Origin: Bartonella senegalensis OS02
Lineage (GTDB): Bacteria; Pseudomonadota; Alphaproteobacteria; Rhizobiales; Rhizobiaceae
Length of the DNA stretch: 64,000 nucleotides
NCBI RefSeq assembly: GCF_000312545.1
Contig: NZ_HE997540.1
Coordinates: 434,570 to 498,569, forward strand
Direction: 5' to 3'
This document shows, in pieces, positions 22,545 to 31,832 of the stretch (positions within the stretch are counted from its first letter, which is position 1; each line of letters opens with the position of its first letter). Below the pieces are notes generated by a model, which had not been told where the DNA came from, made no database searches, and worked only from the letters and a program-made list of their open reading frames with translations. The position numbers and the translations under genes are program-made.

Positions 22545-23930
22545 TCACTTCCGTTCTTGATTGTTTATTGCTCTCAACCCCTCTATTTTTCGATAAAGGG
22601 TAGAACGCCCTATACGAAGACGGCGTGCAATCTCACTCATACGTCCATTATAATGTTTAAATGCTTTTTCAATAATATCGCGTTCCATCTCAGCAAAAGT
22701 ACGAACATGTCCGTCAACATCCAAAAACCTTACCGATTCTTGCTCTTGATTCTCTTGTATATTACTTTCAATAATATTTGGAACACTCATTAATGAATTT
22801 CCCATTAATTGTGGGAAATCTCGAACAGTTAACAATGGCCCATCACTAAGCAAAATCGCACGAAATAAAAAATTTTCAAGTTCGTTCCGATTACCAGGCC
22901 AATCATATTGCATAAGCAATGAAAGAGCCGAACCTGCTAAACCATGTACATGCGATCGCCCTGTTTCTGTAATAATGCGATCAACCAAACGTTGTGTAAG
23001 ATCTGGAAAATCATCCCTTAATTCTCGTAAAGCAGGAACACTTATAGATAATTGGGAAAACTGTTCAAACAAACTTTGCAAAAAAAAGCCTTCTTTAACA
23101 AGATCAGAAAGCCGTGACGTTGAAATTGCAATAATCCGAAAAGAAAAAGCTTTTTCCTTCGTCGCCTTTTCTCTTTCCTTCAAGTAATTAGTGAAACGCT
23201 TTTGCTGTATAGGCTCGAGTCGATCAACATCACAAAGGCACAGTGTCCCCTTTTCAAGAAAAGAAACCAGTGGTAAAAATTCTTCAAACCACTGGCGATT
23301 TTCTTCTTTTGGATTAGCGATAGCTCGACATTGGAAGCGAATAAAATCTCCCTCTGACAACAAACCCTCATGATGAATAATGCGTGCTAATGTTTCGCGC
23401 CCCGTTCCACATTCTCCCTCTATCAAAAGATTCTGTAAAGAAAACGCAGCTCTCTTCGATTGCTCTAAAACTATCTGCATTGCACTACTTTTTATGGAGA
23501 GGTCAGAAAATCGTAAATGATTTTCATTTTTTCGCCGAATATAATGAACCTCACGCTCCAGTGCAGAAATGAGAGCAAGAGTATCTAACGTGACTCTCAA
23601 CCTTAGCAAGGTCACTGGATGAATCCAATAATCAATAGCTCCAGCGGTTAAAGCTTTCTGGAGTAATTCCTGATTTTCTTGTTGTGCTATCACAACAATA
23701 GGAACAGTAACACCCGCAACTCTGATCATTTTAATCAAATCACCCACACTCAAATCGCTCATGACAACATCAAGGAGTGCAAGCACAATATTTTTACGTC
23801 TGTGTAAAAGATCGATCGTACGGAGGCCATTTTCTGCTTCAATAACACGGTAACCAAAACCGCGCAGCATAGCAGAAAGCTCTAAACGCCTCCCATAATC
23901 TTCACTCGCAACAAGAATGGGACCAACCAT
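22545..23930 (-). CDS. NtrC-like regulator with degenerate receiver and AAA+ domain
   Basis: A 461-residue protein with the NtrC layout of receiver, AAA+ module and Fis-type helix-turn-helix. The receiver (1-115) keeps the phosphorylatable Asp54 (LLDVVM), but the conserved Lys is His104 (YWIHPV) and the first acidic pair reads S-E. The AAA+ module (about 140-370) has GECGTGRE instead of GESGTGKE, no GAFTGA sigma-54 loop, Walker B reduced to LCLCDVD and no recognisable Arg fingers. The Fis HTH (MSEIARRLRIGRSTLYRKIEGL) is intact. It probably binds DNA without activating sigma-54. ATG 23930 follows AAAGGAG; an earlier start would add an odd 48-residue hydrophobic extension. Confidence 0.8.
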   Translation of the reverse strand: MVGPILVASEDYGRRLELSAMLRGFGYRVIEAENGLRTIDLLHRRKNIVLALLDVVMSDLSVGDLIKMIRVAGVTVPIVVIAQQENQELLQKALTAGAIDYWIHPVTLLRLRVTLDTLALISALEREVHYIRRKNENHLRFSDLSIKSSAMQIVLEQSKRAAFSLQNLLIEGECGTGRETLARIIHHEGLLSEGDFIRFQCRAIANPKEENRQWFEEFLPLVSFLEKGTLCLCDVDRLEPIQQKRFTNYLKEREKATKEKAFSFRIIAISTSRLSDLVKEGFFLQSLFEQFSQLSISVPALRELRDDFPDLTQRLVDRIITETGRSHVHGLAGSALSLLMQYDWPGNRNELENFLFRAILLSDGPLLTVRDFPQLMGNSLMSVPNIIESNIQENQEQESVRFLDVDGHVRTFAEMERDIIEKAFKHYNGRMSEIARRLRIGRSTLYRKIEGLRAINNQERK

Positions 23931-24183
23931 AATTTTAATAATCTCCTTTGAGACTACTAAGCAGCTTAATGTAAGAATCGTTGTAAACCATAAGAAATAT
24001 TTCACCTCTTGTGTTTCACATGTGAATTTCACCAAGCGGGTAATTAAATACAACATTACGGCATTTTTTTCCATTTTTTTGCTTTTTCATTGATTTTCAT
24101 CAAATTTTTCATATTGACTCATGGAGTAATTTAACAATCTTATAGAAATAAAAGAGCAGAATAACACAAATAGAGTGAAAAAA

Positions 24184-24543
24184 ATGAAGCATACTTGCCG
24201 TATTTTATGTCTTATAATCACCGCTTTGGGATTAGGTTCCTGTGGCTTTTCGCAATATTATGGCCAAAATATGCCAACTGGAATTGATGGAAAATGGCTT
24301 GATGAAAACGGCATTATTTCTTCTTTCCACAATGGTGTTTTTGAAACGCGAGCAGCAGATACAGAAGAAAAACTATCAGAAGGTACCTATAATTATATCA
24401 GTGCTCAACATATAGAAATTGAAATACGCTCCATTCTTCGTGGAACAATATCTAAAGTTAGTTGTATGATATCGCATAACGCAACACAACTTCTCTGTAC
24501 ATCACAGACAGGAACACAATTTTTTCTTAAGCGAACATTTTAA
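24184..24543 (+). CDS. omp10: Outer-membrane lipoprotein, Omp10 family
   Basis: Closely resembles Brucella lipoprotein Omp10. A lipoprotein signal ends in the lipobox LGSC, and the mature part carries the family blocks GIDGKWLDENGI, SFHNGVFETR, EKLSEGTYNYIS and EIRSILRGTISKVSC. About 119 residues, close to Brucella's 126. Omp10 is surface-associated and immunogenic in Brucella (established); its role in Bartonella is unknown. ATG 24184 is chosen; an in-frame GTG at 24175 is equally possible. A TTGACT -35-like element lies at 24114, and a strong terminator follows the gene. Confidence 0.85.
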   Translation: MKHTCRILCLIITALGLGSCGFSQYYGQNMPTGIDGKWLDENGIISSFHNGVFETRAADTEEKLSEGTYNYISAQHIEIEIRSILRGTISKVSCMISHNATQLLCTSQTGTQFFLKRTF

Positions 24544-24610
24544 TTAAAATAAACCAAGTCAAAGCTTCTATGAGAAATATGGAAAGCATCCTTATAACAG
24601 GGGGGGGAAC

Positions 24611-24638
24611 AAATCTCCCCCTTTAGGGAGATTTCTTT
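24611..24638 (+). terminator. Terminator after omp10
   Basis: AAATCTCCC (24611-24619) pairs with GGGAGATTT (24626-24634) around a 6-nt loop, followed by CTTTG. A G-run of eight precedes it. Confidence 0.65.
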
Positions 24639-24759
24639 GAAAATACGAAAAATATTCCTCTTTTTCCAAAAATATTTCAATAAAGCTGTTGTATAGAAAA
24701 GGTTTTGTTATTTTGGAATCTTGCACAAAACAAAATTTTATCGGATGTGTTTTTTTTAC

Positions 24760-25755
24760 TTAAACAGCACCAATACGTAAAAGATCGTGAAAATGGACAA
24801 TTCCTAACGGCTTCTTATCTTCAACCACAAAAAAAGCTCCAATATGGTGATCATTAATAAAAGCTGTTGCAGCACCAACCAGTGTATTCGGCTCGACAAT
24901 CTTAGGATCCTTGGTCATCACCTCATCAACAGTAAATTTTGATAAATTAAAATGCATGTTGCGTGCAAGATCACCATCCGTCACAATTCCAATTAATTCA
25001 CCTTCTTGATTCACAACGCCAACACAGCCAAAATGTTTTTCAACCAAAACATTCATAGCTTCAGTCATGGTTGTACCTTGCACAACTAAAGGAATACTTT
25101 CGCCTCTATGCATAATATCACGCACATATTTAAGACTTGCACCAAGAGAACCACCAGGATGATAAATTTTAAAATCCTTTGCAGTAAAATCACGCATTTC
25201 TAAAAGAGCAACAGCTAATGCATCTCCCATCGCCAATTGCATAATTGTTGAAGTTGTAGGTGCAAGTCCATGGGGACAAGCTTCTTCTATCTTTGGCAAT
25301 AAGAGTACAATATCTGCTTGCCGCGCTAATACAGAACGCTCCCCCGATGTCATGGCAATTAGTGGTGTGCGAAAACGCGCTGCATGATTTATAATGCCAC
25401 TTAATTCCAAGGTTTCGCCTGACCATGACAGGGCAAGAATAACATTGTCAGATCCAATCATACCAAGGTCACCATGATTGGCTTCTGCAGCATGGACAAA
25501 AAAGGCAGGTGTTCCAGTCGAAGCTAAGGTTGCAGCAATTTTTGCACCTATATGACCACTCTTGCCAAGACCAGTAATGACCACGTGACCATTAGCATTT
25601 CTGATGGTTTGAACAGCAGCTTGAAAAGCAGAAGAAAGATTTCCAAGCAAAGCTGCTTCAAGGACTTTAAGCCCCTGTGTTTCACTGGCAATTGTTTTTA
25701 GCGCCGATGTAACAGCGCTTTGTAAGACTAACATATGGGAAGACTGTATTGTCAT
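24760..25755 (-). CDS. kdsD: Arabinose-5-phosphate isomerase
   Basis: KdsD (KpsF/GutQ family) converts ribulose-5-phosphate to arabinose-5-phosphate, the first step toward the Kdo sugar of lipopolysaccharide. The 331-residue protein has an N-terminal SIS domain (about 45-180) with GLGKSGHIGAKIAATLASTGTPAFFVHAAEANHGDLGMI and LSWSGETLEL, then two CBS domains (about 215-270 and 280-330). Length and domain order match the family. It is followed on the same strand after galU, so both envelope-sugar genes may share a transcript. Confidence 0.93.
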   Translation of the reverse strand: MTIQSSHMLVLQSAVTSALKTIASETQGLKVLEAALLGNLSSAFQAAVQTIRNANGHVVITGLGKSGHIGAKIAATLASTGTPAFFVHAAEANHGDLGMIGSDNVILALSWSGETLELSGIINHAARFRTPLIAMTSGERSVLARQADIVLLLPKIEEACPHGLAPTTSTIMQLAMGDALAVALLEMRDFTAKDFKIYHPGGSLGASLKYVRDIMHRGESIPLVVQGTTMTEAMNVLVEKHFGCVGVVNQEGELIGIVTDGDLARNMHFNLSKFTVDEVMTKDPKIVEPNTLVGAATAFINDHHIGAFFVVEDKKPLGIVHFHDLLRIGAV

Positions 25756-25793
25756 GATTAAATTTGATAAATGAATTTCATGAGAAACCTATA

Positions 25794-26690
25794 TCATTTT
25801 TCCATTTTAATGATTTCTAGTAAATTTTTCAATGAGGCAGAAACTTGGCTGTGCATATCAGGGTGTGCTAAAGAAAATGCAACGTTAGCTTCAATAAAAC
25901 CAGCTTTAGAACCACAATCAAATGTGCGCCCCTCTAACTGAAAACCAAAAAAATCTTGTTCATTTGAAAGCTGCTCCATCGCATCTGTTAACTGAATTTC
26001 ATTTCCTGCTCCTCGCTCTTGAAGGGAGAGAATCTTAAAAATTTCTGGCTGCAAGATATAACGCCCATTGATGTATAAATTCGATGGTGCTGTTCCTTTT
26101 GTTGGTTTTTCTACCATTTTTGTAATTTCAAAACCATTTGCAATCGATTTGCCTTTTCCAACAATACCATATTTATGTGCTTCTCTAGGAGAACACTCCT
26201 GAACCGCAATAATATTACCCCCAGCGGTTTTCTCGTAAAGATTGATCATCTCAGAAAGGCAATTCTTTTTAGCCTGTATCAGCATATCCGGTAACAATAA
26301 AGCAAAAGGTTCCTCCCCAACTAACTCACGTGCGCACCAAAGCGCATGTCCTAGCCCTAAAGGCTGCTGTTGCCTCGTGAAAGAAGTTGTCCCCGGTGGA
26401 GGTTGTAAAGCTTGTAAATGATCAAGTTCTTCTCTTTTGCCACGTTCAGCAAGTGTTGTATATAATTCAACTTGCGCATCAAAATAATCCTCGATAACTG
26501 CTTTGTTGCGCCCAGTCACAAAAATAAAATGCTCAAGACCTGCTTCACGTGCTTCATCTACGACATATTGAATAACGGGCTTATCAACAATGGGGAGCAT
26601 TTCTTTAGGAATTGTTTTTGTTGCAGGAAGAAAACGCGTACCAAGACCCGCTACGGGAAATACTGCTTTCCGAATTTTACGCACTCTCAT
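25794..26690 (-). CDS. galU: UTP-glucose-1-phosphate uridylyltransferase
   Basis: GalU makes UDP-glucose for envelope polysaccharides and lipopolysaccharide. The 298-residue protein has the nucleotide-binding opening [20 protein letters not shown], the substrate segments [12 protein letters not shown] and [19 protein letters not shown], and [12 protein letters not shown] near the C-terminus. Start ATG 26690. It lies 38 bp upstream of kdsD on the same strand and diverges from the lytic transglycosylase gene. Confidence 0.95.
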   Translation of the reverse strand: MRVRKIRKAVFPVAGLGTRFLPATKTIPKEMLPIVDKPVIQYVVDEAREAGLEHFIFVTGRNKAVIEDYFDAQVELYTTLAERGKREELDHLQALQPPPGTTSFTRQQQPLGLGHALWCARELVGEEPFALLLPDMLIQAKKNCLSEMINLYEKTAGGNIIAVQECSPREAHKYGIVGKGKSIANGFEITKMVEKPTKGTAPSNLYINGRYILQPEIFKILSLQERGAGNEIQLTDAMEQLSNEQDFFGFQLEGRTFDCGSKAGFIEANVAFSLAHPDMHSQVSASLKNLLEIIKMEK

Positions 26691-26951
26691 TCTCCCGATT
26701 TATCTTATAACTTCATGATTTCATTTAGCTAGGTTTTTACTAAATGGTAAAAAAGATATCATATTGTTTTAATTGCCATTATAATGGACAGGAAAAAGAT
26801 GCAAGAGTATGATAGTTTATTGAGAGTATTCCTTTAAAACAAATAATCTATTTTAGCCTTTTTTATTCGCTTGATAACATCATTCATAAAGCCAAATACA
26901 CAAATGAAGTCCTTGTACATCAAAATACTTGAATATTGAGGGGAGTTTAAA

Positions 26952-28208
26952 ATGCAAAAAACAGAATCTAAAATTTTCTCTTCTTCAGAAAAATCAATAA
27001 ATCCGAGAACTCTTACCCTTGGTTTAGCAGCTCTTTTCTCTGCTTTTTTAATGTTTTTTGCACCACTTTCATACGCTAATGGTAGTTTTCAACAGTGGAT
27101 TAAAGAATTTAAAAAAGTCGCTCTCGCCAATAATATTTTACCCTCTACATTTGAGATGGCTTTTAAAGGCATCAACACAATTGATCCAGAAGTTTTAAAA
27201 AAAGCCGCATACCAACCAGAATTTGTTGATCCTTCATGGAACTATTTTGACAATCGTGTTCACACCATTGCAATTGTGGAAGGACAAAGCCAAACTCAAA
27301 AATGGCAAAAGTGGCTTCCTCAAATTGAGAAACGTTTTGGCGTTGACCGTAATATCCTTCTAGCTATTTGGTCAATGGAAAGCAATTATGGAAAAGTTTT
27401 AGCAAATAAAAATGCGATGCGTGATACCATTCGCTCACTAGCAACTTTAGCCTATGCTGATCAAAAACGCGCAAAATACGCACACGCGCAACTCATTGCT
27501 GCCATGACAATCCTTCAAAGCGGTGAAATTACACGTGCGCAACTTACTGGCTCTTGGGCTGGTGCAATGGGACATACGCAATTTATTCCAAGCAGTTATC
27601 TCGCTTATGCCATTGATATGGATGGAGATGGACGACGTGATATTTGGACCTCTGTTCCAGATGCCCTCGCAACCGCTGCTAATCTTCTCTATAGGAATGG
27701 TTGGCAGTCTAAACTTCCTTGGGGTATAGAAGTTAAATTGCCGCAAGGAAAAAAACTCCCTGAAGATTGGCATTCCTTTGAAAAATGGACAAAGCTGGGT
27801 TTAAAACAGGCAAATGGACAACCTTTACCTTCATCCTCTGAACACGCAATATTGAAATATCCAGATGGACCAGAAGGACCTATATTTTTGGTAACAAAAA
27901 ATTTCTTCGTTCTTAAACGTTATAATAATGCAGATCGTTATGCTTTCGCTGTTGCCCTTCTCGCTAACCGTATTGCTGGACATCCTGGATTGGTTCAAGA
28001 CTGGCAACGACCATTTCAACCTCTTACTTTCCATGAATGCAAAGAACTGCAATCTCGCTTAGCAGAACTTGGCTATTATAAAGGAGAAGTCGATGGCAAA
28101 ATCGGTACAGCCTCTCGAGAAGCACTGAAAGCTTTTCAGCTGCGCCACGGCTTAACGGCAAATGGATATCCAACACCTGAAGTTCTCTTTCTTCTTCGAA
28201 AACGGTAA
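26952..28208 (+). CDS. Lytic murein transglycosylase (MltB type) with peptidoglycan-binding domain
   Basis: A periplasmic lytic transglycosylase that cleaves peptidoglycan glycan strands. A hydrophobic segment (about residues 21-42) ends near LSYANG. The catalytic domain has the active-site Glu in LLAIWSMESNYG (about residue 145) and the conserved GSWAGAMGHTQFIPSSYLAYAIDMDGDGRRDIW block with its EF-hand-like loop. A C-terminal PG_binding_1 domain (about 355-415, LGYYKGEVDGKIGTASREAL) completes the 418 residues. The start follows GGGGAGTTTAAA. No lipobox, unlike enterobacterial MltB. Confidence 0.9.
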   Translation: MQKTESKIFSSSEKSINPRTLTLGLAALFSAFLMFFAPLSYANGSFQQWIKEFKKVALANNILPSTFEMAFKGINTIDPEVLKKAAYQPEFVDPSWNYFDNRVHTIAIVEGQSQTQKWQKWLPQIEKRFGVDRNILLAIWSMESNYGKVLANKNAMRDTIRSLATLAYADQKRAKYAHAQLIAAMTILQSGEITRAQLTGSWAGAMGHTQFIPSSYLAYAIDMDGDGRRDIWTSVPDALATAANLLYRNGWQSKLPWGIEVKLPQGKKLPEDWHSFEKWTKLGLKQANGQPLPSSSEHAILKYPDGPEGPIFLVTKNFFVLKRYNNADRYAFAVALLANRIAGHPGLVQDWQRPFQPLTFHECKELQSRLAELGYYKGEVDGKIGTASREALKAFQLRHGLTANGYPTPEVLFLLRKR

Positions 28209-28231
28209 AACGATAATTTGGAGTAAAATGT

Positions 28232-29293
28232 TTGTTCCATTTCCGCCTGATATACTTCATTTTCCTGCTTTTCTCTCTCTTTGCTGTGAGTGTCATACAA
28301 CCCTCTCCAAGTAAAGCGACGAACTTCTTTAAATGGTTGTTGGAACATAACAAACAAGAGCAAAAAACACCGCAAATTATAGAACAAAAAATAGACAAAC
28401 CACAAAAGACTATAAGACAAAAAAATACACATAAGCTAAAAAAAGAGACTGCAAAGCGTATTCTCGTCATAGGTGACTTTGTCGCTTCTGCTGTTGCTGA
28501 TGCACTCAAAAATCTTTTTACTGATAATAACGATATCATCATTATAAATAATACGATACCGAATTCTGGTTTGATCCAAACTGATCACATTTCTTGGAAA
28601 AGCAATCTTTCTGAACTCATTGATAAAAATAAACCTGACGTTATTATCATAGTCATCGGTGCAAATGATAATCAACCAATCACAACACCTTACGGCACAT
28701 TTAGTGTGCTTGAGCCAGAATGGCTAAACATTTATAAACAAAGAATCACCGAAACTGCTGAAAGCCTTCACACTTTGCAGAAACCATGGATATGGATAGG
28801 ACAACCTGCTTTTGGAAATGATCATTTGACACAAAAAATGAAAATTTTTAATGAATTCTATAGGAAAAAAACAGAAGAGGCAGGAGGATATTTCCTCGAT
28901 ATTTGGAGTGGCTTTACTGATGAGCAAGGTCAATTTTCTTTTTCAGGCTATGATGTTCATGGAAAAATAGTCAAATTACGCACCAATAACGGCATTCACT
29001 TTACCTTCGAGGGAAAGAAAAAGCTTGCTTTTTATTTAGAAAGCCCATTGAAAAATATTTTAAATTTTGATCCATCTTCTCATAAAAATAGAGATCTCAC
29101 TCATACGAATAATCGACAATTTATTACACAAGAGCCCGATAATATTGTGCGGAAACCGCCAATGAGCCTCGATGCTATAGCACAACAAAATACCAGCCTA
29201 CTCAACAAAACCAATCAAAGTTTCATCAAAAAATTATGGTTGCCGCCAAATGGTCACCAGAAAGATCGCGCTGATAATTTTTCTCTCCCCTGA
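28232..29293 (+). CDS. SGNH-hydrolase (DUF459-like) envelope protein
   Basis: A 353-residue exported protein. An N-terminal hydrophobic segment (about residues 4-22) is followed by a charged linker and an SGNH/GDSL-like domain: block I ILVIGDFVASAVADAL (Asp where Ser is common after GD), block III VIGANDNQP and block V NGIHFTFEGKKKLA with the catalytic Asp/His region. It resembles the DUF459 family of Rhizobiales. The start appears to be TTG 28232, 8 bp after GGAG; an ATG at 28228 is in a different frame that stops early. It begins 23 bp after the transglycosylase gene, so the two probably act together on cell wall or polysaccharide. Confidence 0.75.
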   Translation: MFHFRLIYFIFLLFSLFAVSVIQPSPSKATNFFKWLLEHNKQEQKTPQIIEQKIDKPQKTIRQKNTHKLKKETAKRILVIGDFVASAVADALKNLFTDNNDIIIINNTIPNSGLIQTDHISWKSNLSELIDKNKPDVIIIVIGANDNQPITTPYGTFSVLEPEWLNIYKQRITETAESLHTLQKPWIWIGQPAFGNDHLTQKMKIFNEFYRKKTEEAGGYFLDIWSGFTDEQGQFSFSGYDVHGKIVKLRTNNGIHFTFEGKKKLAFYLESPLKNILNFDPSSHKNRDLTHTNNRQFITQEPDNIVRKPPMSLDAIAQQNTSLLNKTNQSFIKKLWLPPNGHQKDRADNFSLP

Positions 29294-29422
29294 TATCTTG
29301 AAAAAAACAGAGAGACTTATTTTCTTAACAAACCAAAATCTCAATACAACAAAAAAATCTCTCTTTTATAGTGTGATAAAATAAAGGTTGGCGTAAATCT
29401 TAGCGGTTAGTTAAGAATATAG

Positions 29423-29450
29423 CGGTATGGCTTACACCATACCGTTTCAC
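29423..29450 (+). terminator. Hairpin between convergent genes
   Basis: CGGTATGG (29423-29430) pairs with CCATACCG (29437-29444) around a 6-nt loop, with a moderately T-rich tail on the plus strand. Lies between the SGNH gene and the M3 peptidase. Confidence 0.45.
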
Positions 29451-29452
29451 TT

Positions 29453-31477
29453 TTATAGTCCACGCTTTTTAATCATTGCTTCTGGTGAAGGCAACCGTCC
29501 TCGAAAAGCTTTATAGAGCTCCTCTGGATCACGACTTCCTCCGGCAGAATAGATAAAACTTTTTAACCGATCAGCGAGTTGTGAATTAAAAACATCACCT
29601 GTTTCTTCAAAAGCCTGAAAAGCATCGGCATCTAGCACTTCTGACCACAAATACGAATAATACCCAGCTGCATAACCATCACTTGAAAATATATGTGTAA
29701 AATGTGGAGGACGATGACGCATAATAATTGTATCAGGCATTTGCAACTTTTCTAATTCCTGATGCTCAAACATTGTTGAGTCAGTTATCGTTTCTCTTTG
29801 ATGAAAAGCCATATCCACTAAAGCCGATGAGATAAATTCTACTGCAGAAAAACCAGCATTAAATGTCTGTGCTGATACAATTTTATCCATCAATGCTTGC
29901 GGCATAGGAAGGCCGGTTTTTGCATGCGTAGCATAAGATTTTAAAATCTCTGGTACGGTTAACCAATGTTCGTAAAGTTGAGAAGGAAGTTCAACAAAAT
30001 CACGCGAAACCGATGTGCCTGCTACAGATGGCCACGTTACATCAGAAAGCAAACCATGCAATGCATGCCCAAATTCGTGGAAAAGTGTGTGTGCATCCTC
30101 AAGTGATAAAAGAGCAATCTCTCCTTTGGGTGGCTTGGCAAAATTACAAATATTGTAAATAATAGGCTGTTGTCCGCCATCTAATTTATGCTGCGATTGT
30201 AGATTATTCATCCACGCTCCAGATCGCTTTGAGGAGCGCGCAAAATAATCACCAATAAAATGCCCAAGTAAGCTTCCATCAGATTTCTTTACTTCCCATA
30301 AACGTGCATCAGGATGCCAAAGTGCAACAGCATTTTTTTCTTCAAATGAAATCCCAAAAAGCTTTTTTGCTACAGCAAAAGCCGCTTCAATCATGCGATC
30401 AAGCTGAAAATAATGTTTCATTTCGGCTTCGTCGAAAGAAAATTTTTCAGCACGAAGTTTTTCAGCATAATAACGCCAATCGCAAGCCGCTAAAGATTCA
30501 TTGCTGCCCTGATTATTTGCAAAATTTTGCAATTCTATCTGTTCACTCGCAGCCTTAGCTCTTGCACGTTCCCATACAGGCGTGAGCAACCCCATAACTG
30601 CATCAACACTTTTGGCCATAGTATTATCGAGTTTTAAATCTGCAAAAGATTTATATCCTAATAATTTAGCCTTTTCATCTCGAAGTGCAACAATCTCTAA
30701 AAGAATGGCGCGATTATCATTCTCGTTATTATTTTCACCGCGTTTAGACCAAGCTTGAAATGCTTTTTCACGCAAATCACGACGATGAGAACATTTTAAA
30801 AAGGGTTCAACAATTGAGCGTGCCAATGTTAAGGCATAAGCGCCCTGATGACCCCTTTCGGATGCAATTTCTTTCATTGAAGCAATGAGATCATCCGGCA
30901 AACCAGACAAATCTGTTTGTTCTAAAAATAAAACCCATTCAGCTTCATCTTTTAAGACATTCTGACCAAAAGTCGCATTTAAAAAAGCAAGCTTTTCATT
31001 AATTTCAACGAGCCTCTCCTTCCCTTTTTCATCAAGTTTTGCACCATTACAAACGAACTTTTTCCACCATAATTCAAGGACACGCGTTGTTTCATTATCA
31101 TACATGCCTTGCTGCGACTGCTGATAAAGAACGTCTATTTTTGCAAATATCCGTGAATCCATCATAATTTGCGAAGAATAACGAGAAAGTTTTACGACAA
31201 ATTCTTGTTCTAACTCCTGAATCAATGCATTGCTATGCGCACCTGAACGCAAGAAAAATATCGAACATACACGGCTAAGTGCTTTTCCAGAAAGTTCAAA
31301 AGATTGCAAAAAATTCTCAAGCGTTGGAGGCTCTTGCACCATTGCAATCGTCTCGATTTCTTCTTCTGCTTCTTTAAGCGCCTGTTCAAAAGCGGGCTTA
31401 AAATCTTCATCACTTATTGAAAAAAAATCAGGAAGCCCTGAAAATCCCTTCCAGTCCAGCACTGCTGCTTTTGTCAT
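29453..31477 (-). CDS. M3-family oligopeptidase (oligopeptidase A / Dcp type)
   Basis: A cytoplasmic zinc metallopeptidase that degrades short peptides, including cleaved signal peptides. The active site HEFGHALHGLLS (HExxH) lies near residue 465, with the third ligand Glu in the downstream FVELPSQLYEHW. About 674 residues from ATG 31477, which follows AGAGAG; in-frame starts at 31495 and 31537 are weaker. Family members PrlC (OpdA) and Dcp cannot be separated with certainty from sequence alone, so I give no symbol. Confidence 0.88.
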   Translation of the reverse strand: MTKAAVLDWKGFSGLPDFFSISDEDFKPAFEQALKEAEEEIETIAMVQEPPTLENFLQSFELSGKALSRVCSIFFLRSGAHSNALIQELEQEFVVKLSRYSSQIMMDSRIFAKIDVLYQQSQQGMYDNETTRVLELWWKKFVCNGAKLDEKGKERLVEINEKLAFLNATFGQNVLKDEAEWVLFLEQTDLSGLPDDLIASMKEIASERGHQGAYALTLARSIVEPFLKCSHRRDLREKAFQAWSKRGENNNENDNRAILLEIVALRDEKAKLLGYKSFADLKLDNTMAKSVDAVMGLLTPVWERARAKAASEQIELQNFANNQGSNESLAACDWRYYAEKLRAEKFSFDEAEMKHYFQLDRMIEAAFAVAKKLFGISFEEKNAVALWHPDARLWEVKKSDGSLLGHFIGDYFARSSKRSGAWMNNLQSQHKLDGGQQPIIYNICNFAKPPKGEIALLSLEDAHTLFHEFGHALHGLLSDVTWPSVAGTSVSRDFVELPSQLYEHWLTVPEILKSYATHAKTGLPMPQALMDKIVSAQTFNAGFSAVEFISSALVDMAFHQRETITDSTMFEHQELEKLQMPDTIIMRHRPPHFTHIFSSDGYAAGYYSYLWSEVLDADAFQAFEETGDVFNSQLADRLKSFIYSAGGSRDPEELYKAFRGRLPSPEAMIKKRGL

Positions 31478-31832
31478 AATATTTTCTCTCTTCATTATAA
31501 ATTGAGCGGGGTAGTAACAATTCTCTTTACGACACACATTGATAATACTATAAAATTATTTAATGTGCTTCGAAAGTGCCTTTCAAGCTTCTATATTGTA
31601 AGAAAAGAAGTAAAGGATTTTTTATCATGAGGAGATAAACAAAAATAAATGTCCCTACAGACTTGATTGATGAAATTGTTTATAACCACAATCTATCCTT
31701 GACTTTATTTTAAATATTAACAATTGGAAAGACAATTAGTAGGGGCTTTTGCTTAAATCTCTCATAACTTTTGTTCTATCCTCTCTATGACCTGAATTTA
31801 TAATTCTCCAATCCTTCGGAAGGTACTTTATT
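31478..31832. other. Intergenic region upstream of mgtE
   Basis: Divergent promoter region for the M3 peptidase and mgtE. A TTGACT element near 31695 is a possible -35 for mgtE. I could not recognise an M-box magnesium riboswitch. Confidence 0.4.

Noticed and set aside
28024..28542. 172-codon minus-strand frame overlapping two plus-strand genes
   Set aside because: Antisense to the transglycosylase and SGNH genes, which have clear motifs; composition looks like a shadow.
31478..31832. Possible magnesium riboswitch before mgtE
   Set aside because: No recognisable M-box core sequences or clear attenuator hairpin.
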